A stretch of DNA of 64,000 bases from Laccaria trichodermophora (lineage: Eukaryota > Basidiomycota > Agaricomycetes > Agaricales > Hydnangiaceae), in the NCBI GenBank assembly GCA_018417955.1, contig JACTVC010000006.1, positions 1,736,001-1,800,000 on the forward strand, in the 5' to 3' direction. Made by a program: the position numbers and the translations under genes. The notes under the pieces are model-generated. The model had not been told where the DNA came from. It searched no databases and saw only the letters and a program-made list of their open reading frames with translations. Positions 59,601-64,000 of the stretch are shown here, piece after piece. Every line of letters starts with the position of its first letter. Position 1 is the first letter of the stretch.

Positions 59601-59855
59601 CCAATGATACTGGCTAGATAACTAATGAAAATTGCAATGATATGGCTTTGGAAAGATATGAAATTGGTAATGATAACCACAGGCTGTCTTATGAGGGAGG
59701 CCCAAAACCCTGCCTACAATTAATGAAAAAGCGCAGCCTTTATGATAATGAAAAAACATGGTAACAGTAATGATTCCCTATCATAAAGAGTGTGGATGGA
59801 TACACAGGGACCTATAGGCAGTTACCTGTTTTATATGATAACTAGTGGTAGCCAC

Positions 59856-60232
59856 TAGTGGCAGAGAGGATTCATACAGTTGGAATCGAGAGTCGACAGT
59901 ATTGCGGGACATAGCATCCCAATGCGATCAAATTGGAATTGGGGGATGTATGTGCATTGCGCGATGGGTAAAGAAGGGTTGAAGGGAATAAGTTGTGTAG
60001 CGGCACGCATAATCACTCGTGCAATGCGATGTAATGCCCACCACAACGAAGTACCTGTGGCGGGGTTGAGTGCATAGACGAGTTGGCCATTTGGAAGGGC
60101 GAGGGTTATGAAGTCATTGGCGGTGAGATGATAATTGAGTGGATTGACATCATTAGTGACAGTGTTGGCGGATTGGAAGGGGGTGAGTTGGAGGTTTGGG
60201 AACAATGGTGTATAGACTTTGATGGCTTGCAT
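59856..60232 (-). CDS. unknown ORF, 3' end cut by palindrome 2
   Basis: The frame opens at ATG 60232 (MQAIKVYTPLFPNLQLTPFQ) and runs 125 codons until it reads into the palindrome tip. I do not recognise it. It has no zinc knuckle or protease motif. It has a promoter-like upstream: TATTTAAG at 60309-60302 and then pyrimidine-rich sequence before ACTATG. It may be the start of a host gene or of another element's gag. It lies just downstream of the pol stop at 60324, in the same direction. Confidence 0.4.
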
Positions 60233-60301
60233 AGTAAAAGAAAAAGAGGGAATGTTATTTGTTGAGAAAGAAGTTGGAATGGTTGGATAGTGAAAAGACA
60301 G

Positions 60302-60309
60302 CTTAAATA
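60302..60309 (-). promoter_or_regulatory. TATA-like box for the ORF at 60232
   Basis: TATTTAAG about 70 bp upstream of the ATG, followed by CT-rich sequence as is common at fungal start sites. The placement is plausible but untested. It could instead belong to an LTR. Confidence 0.35.
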
Positions 60310-60323
60310 GATTGTCTGTTCAT

Positions 60324-63300
60324 TCATTTTGCCTGTTTTAGTTTTCTAGACTGCGAGGCCTTGTTATTAGACCATTCCTTCAATACAATTGGCGCGTTTT
60401 TCAAATTCTGCCTGGGTTCCCAAGTATCAGCCTCCAGTCCATACCCCGTATAACGCACCCAATAAATTGGTATACGCTTACCGTTTCGTCCTTTGCGCCA
60501 CGACTCTGACACGATGCGGTCCACCTGATATTCTGGCAACTCCTCAAAATCCATCTGGCCCATCTTGATCTTGGGTCTCTCTCCAAATTCGTTGGGGGAT
60601 TCTTGATACTGCTCCAAGTGCTCGATGTTGAGGACTGGATGCATACCAAAGGAAGCTGGCATGCGAAGCCAATATGATACAGAACTTAGCTTCTGCATAA
60701 CCTCAAATGGTCTGTCATACTTGGCAAGGAATTTATTGCCATGCCCTTTTTCGTTCCTAAGTAACCTAGATGCTTTCGGTTAATAACGACTTTGTCACCT
60801 TCTTGAAATTCCCAGCTTAGCCTGTCCTTGTTATATGCCTTCCTTTGGAAGACTTGGCCCAAAAGTAGGGCGTCTTGTGCCTTCCTTCGTTCAGCTTCAA
60901 ATGCCTCGGTCATGTGTAGTGCCTTTTCATCGAGCACCTCATGTTTCGAGTGATCTTCCTATGATATGTCGTCCCTTTCGATCACTTTGGGGCTTCCTAA
61001 CAGTGTTGATCCAGTGATTGGGTGATAGCCTTGTAGTAGGTAGGCTGGAGTAAACCCTGTGGCCATGTGAGGTGAGGTGTTATAAGAAAGAGCGAGAGGG
61101 TCTAATAGATCACTCCAATCATCCCGCTCAGGGCTGATATAGGCGCAGATCGAGATTTCAAGTCCCTGATTCATTATTTCCGTTTGTCCATCTGCTTGTG
61201 GGTGGTATGATGTCGTCAGGGACCGTTTCATCCCCATTAGTCAGCAGATCTCCTTCCAGAAGTCTCCACGCCAACACGTGTCTCTATCCGAGATAATCTG
61301 ACATGGTATTCCGAACTTTGTGACCACATGCTTGAAAAACAATCTCACTGTTTCTACTTCGTTGATTTTTACCGTTGTCGGGATGAACATGGCATATTTT
61401 GTAAGTTTATCTACAATCACTAAAACATTATTGAATCCATTGGACATAGGAAGTTCAGGTATAAAATCCATCGTTACTACCTTGAACAGCTGAGAAGGGA
61501 TGGGTATCAGTTGCAACAATCCCACTGGTGCATGCCTTCTTGGCTTTGTTTTCTGACATATGTCACAGGTGTTCACAAAATTCTTGATTTCTCTCAACAT
61601 CCAAGGCCAATAATAGGTCATGCTTATCTTGTTATATGTTTTGTAATATCCGCCATGTGCAGATTCCGAGATTATGTCATGTCCTTTGGACATGATCTCG
61701 TTTCTTAGTCCTTTCAGTACACACATTCTAGTGTTACCGCTACTATCCTCAAAGTATAAGAGTCCATGGTCAGAGTACTGGTACTGTGGATAAGGTACGC
61801 TATCGTCCTTATCTTCCCTTATCGCTTTCAGTACTGAATTAAAGTGAAGGTCCTCTTTGTACACTTCCTTCCACCTCAATACTTCGCTTTTGTCCATTCC
61901 TACTAAAGTCGTGTACCTGCATGACACAACTTGGAACGTCTTGATTTCTTCGGCATCTCCCACCTTCAAGTTAATAGGTACACATACCGTAGTTTCCATG
62001 GTTTGTAGTTCTGAGGTCATGAAATTCGACGCCACGGTTAGCAATTTTTCCTCAAATCTCGGTCCCAATTCCTCAAACATATTTTTGAGTGGGTCGTCTA
62101 TAGGTTTCAGACTTATCGAAGTCGTATCAATGCCGACAGGTCCTTCTTGGACTGGTTGCCGTCTTCTTAGTCAGGAAACTGGATCAACATTGGAATGTAC
62201 TTGTCCTGCGCGATGCACAATTTTCATGTTAGGGAAGGCTGAAAATACTAATCCCCACATGAGTAACCTTTGGTTTACGTTCTGAAACATTTTGCTCCAT
62301 GTTAACGCGGCGTGGTTGGTTATGGCTAGGATGCTCTCACCCTCTAAGTACGGTTGGAACTTTATAAGTCCCTCCTTCAAGGCTAACACTTCTCTTTCTG
62401 TAGGTGAATAGTTCCTTTCAGCCGCCTGCAAAACGCGTGACCAGTAGGCAACTACACGCTCGACATGAACTATGGTACTATCCAGATCAGTACTCCATTC
62501 ACCTGTTGGAGGTACGTCTGATCCTTCCTTGTCCAAACTAATCACCAAGTTGGGTATCAGTTCCCCTTTTTTGAATGCCTTTTCTAATTTTTCGTAGACC
62601 TTAGTTCCCTTTAGATCTCCCACCTTTATTGGTTGTACTTGCTGCAGAATGGTGGCTACCGCGAAGTCACAAGCATCTGAGTATATTCGGTATGGTAATC
62701 CAGGTATGGTGTGAGCTCTTACTGGGGCCTCCGTAAGAACTTGCTTGCACAAATCATAAGCCATTTGTTCTTCCTTTCCCCACGTCCACTTATTTTCTTT
62801 CTTCAGAAGTTGAAATAGTGGGTGTGCTATCCATGCGTAAAAGGGGATGTACAAAGAAAAATAAACCATCATTCCTAAAAAAACTTGTAGATCATGTACA
62901 CTCCTGGGATTGTCAAGCTGCAGTATAGCATCCACCTTCTCCTTATGAGTGGACAAACCTAACCTAGAGACCTTTTGGCCTAATAACATGATTGATTGAT
63001 AGCCAAAGTGACATTTGGAAGGGGAAAGTGTTATTTCCGCAGAACGAATTGCTTCCAATACAATTTCTATATGTTGACAGTGATCTTCGAACGATTTGGA
63101 GAATATTACAATGTTGTCGATATATACTAAGGCAAAGATCCACAGGAAGGGAGCAAGTACCTTCTGCATTACTCATTGAAAAACTGCCAGACCGTTTCAA
63201 TACCCAAAAGGCATTCTCTTGAACTGGAATAACCCTTGGTGGCATTGGAATGCTAGTTTTTCCCGATCGTCCGGTGTGATACTGAGTTGTGTAAATCTGG

Positions 63301-64000
63301 TGAGAGCGTCTAGCGTCGACAGATATTGACTTCCTTCCAGGGATTGAAGAATTTCTTCCTGTCTTGGAAGGGGAAATTTGTCTGGCACTGCTTTCTCATT
63401 TAACTGTCTGAGGTCTATGACCATACGCGGCTTACTACTTCTGTAGGCAATGAAGACCGGAGCTCCCCACAGACTTCGAGACGGTTCAATGACACCTAAA
63501 CTCAGCCAAGAATCCATCTGCTTGTCAATAACTTCTCGATTTGCCGGAGACGCATGAAAAGGAGGAACAGATATAGGCTTAGTATCTGGAACTAATGGGA
63601 TCCTTACCTCTTCTGCATAATTCCCCAAACGACCATCTAATCCAAATACTCCCTTATGCCGCATTAGTATGGATTGGATTTTCCGTGCTTGATCCTGAGA
63701 AAGACTGGTTGAAACATCCAATTCCTGTAAAAACCTTTCTTCGGGAATTACTCCTTCTGGCATCTCGGCTGTCTTTGGCCTGCCCTCGACTGGCGGTTCC
63801 GCTAACGGGTCTTCCCCTGCATATCGTAATCTCAACGGATCCAAAATCTCTTGTATCTGGCTTTTGCCTGTATGCGTCGAAGATTTGGTTGAAGTAGTCG
63901 AATCAGACTTGACAGATTGTTCTTGAATCAATGTCTGAATGAATTGCACTCTCCTTTCAGCGTCTCGTTTCTGTGATTCCGAAAACTGACCTTCCTTATC
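60324..64000 (-). pseudogene. Ty3/gypsy chromovirus-type pol, decayed (5' part off window)
   Basis: Reverse transcriptase: SLWGAPVFIAYRSSKPRMVI, QFKRMPFGY, and VYIDNIVIFSKSF, where the catalytic YIDD is YIDN. RNase H: YRIYSDACDFAV, NYSPTEREVLALKEGL, and ITNHAALTW where TDHAAL is usual. Integrase: zinc-binding GHDIISESAHGG...CDICQKTKP, core Asp in VTMDFIPELP, IISDRDTCWRGDFW and ADGQTEIMNQ. Then comes a C-terminal chromodomain (QVDRIVSESW, IYWVRYTGYGLEADTWEP) ending at 60324. Stops lie at 63197, 63173, 62171, 61241 (all TGA) and 60959 (TAG), and a one-base deletion in an A-run lies near 60745. The TGA codons sit where this family has Arg (for example GYRN, FQRVMQ, DPVSR), so CGA to TGA fits. 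The gag-protease part would lie beyond the right edge. Confidence 0.9.

Larger units (their letters stand above)
55123..59855. mobile_element. giant palindromic (foldback-like) element 2
   Basis: A near-perfect inverted repeat of 4733 bp with its centre near 57500. The tips are GTGGCTACCAC and GTGGTAGCCAC, followed inward by TTATCATATAAAACAGG. Each arm carries a 33-bp minisatellite, the conserved 260-bp core shared with element 1 and a CTACAAA/TTTGTAG minisatellite. The central part matches the inner arm of element 1 (for example GATTCATCCTTGGAGGTGTC) but lacks the nested TIR element. The left flank is gag-protease (+) and the right flank an unrelated ORF start (-). No target-site duplication is apparent and no transposase is visible. 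Confidence 0.9.

Noticed and set aside
1..64000. tRNA or rRNA genes
   Set aside because: I saw no convincing cloverleaf with A and B boxes or rRNA-like sequence while reading. A dedicated scan could still find one.

Overview
This window looks like a repeat-rich, heavily decayed accessory stretch of a mushroom-forming basidiomycete (Agaricomycetes) nuclear genome. The evidence is many short GT-AG introns of about 45-60 bp, NACHT-ankyrin NLR-like genes, an AUR1-type inositol phosphorylceramide synthase, a Plavaka-like transposase remnant, chromodomain Ty3/gypsy pol, Tc1/IS630-type DD34E transposases and very few intact genes. The species cannot be told from the sequence alone.

Layout. 1-1054 holds the start of a gag-like ORF on the minus strand, with a candidate LTR behind it. 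1527-2920 is a spliced unknown gene with one nonsense codon, facing a spliced DD34E transposase (2996-4062). 4734-5381 is a small TIR element. 5998-7257 is a gag-like ORF cut off by a 5.9-kb giant palindrome (7256-13153), whose loop carries a second TIR element (9439-11067). 13154-16356 is an unknown spliced gene that lost its 5' end at the palindrome edge. 16661-18610 is a Plavaka-like transposase relic.

The centre is a large segmental duplication. Copy A (about 18868-31065) and copy B (about 36371-48150) carry the same block in the same order: the 3' part of AUR1 (+), a NACHT-ankyrin NLR gene (-), a divergent unknown gene (+), and a creatinase/aminopeptidase-P N-domain fragment (-). Copy A has since received a 1.5-kb palindromic element (19997-21478) and an intact Tc1-type transposon (27494-28817). 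It also lost CpGs and acquired nonsense codons. Copy B keeps an apparently intact NLR with about 26 ankyrin units and an open divergent gene. A third, partial copy C (about 48776-50127) is interrupted by a Ty3/gypsy LTR. Between A and B lie a broken protein kinase gene, a degenerate tandem repeat and a broken glycine-rich gene.

The right end has a Ty3/gypsy LTR plus gag-protease (50128-55122, +), a second giant palindrome (55123-59855, 4.7 kb), a cut-off unknown ORF, and a Ty3/gypsy pol (RT-RNase H-integrase-chromodomain, -) running off the window.

Two processes tie the window together. The first is inverted-repeat biology: two related foldback-like elements each separate two unrelated broken genes, a third smaller one is present, and one small perfect palindrome arose after the duplication. 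The second is CpG decay: most nonsense codons are TGA where CGA is plausible, and protease, RT and RNase H motif residues changed as CpG transitions would change them. The most interesting gene-level features are the NLR pair, with the Walker A motif on a 25-nt microexon and near-identical 99-bp ankyrin units, and the giant palindrome family.
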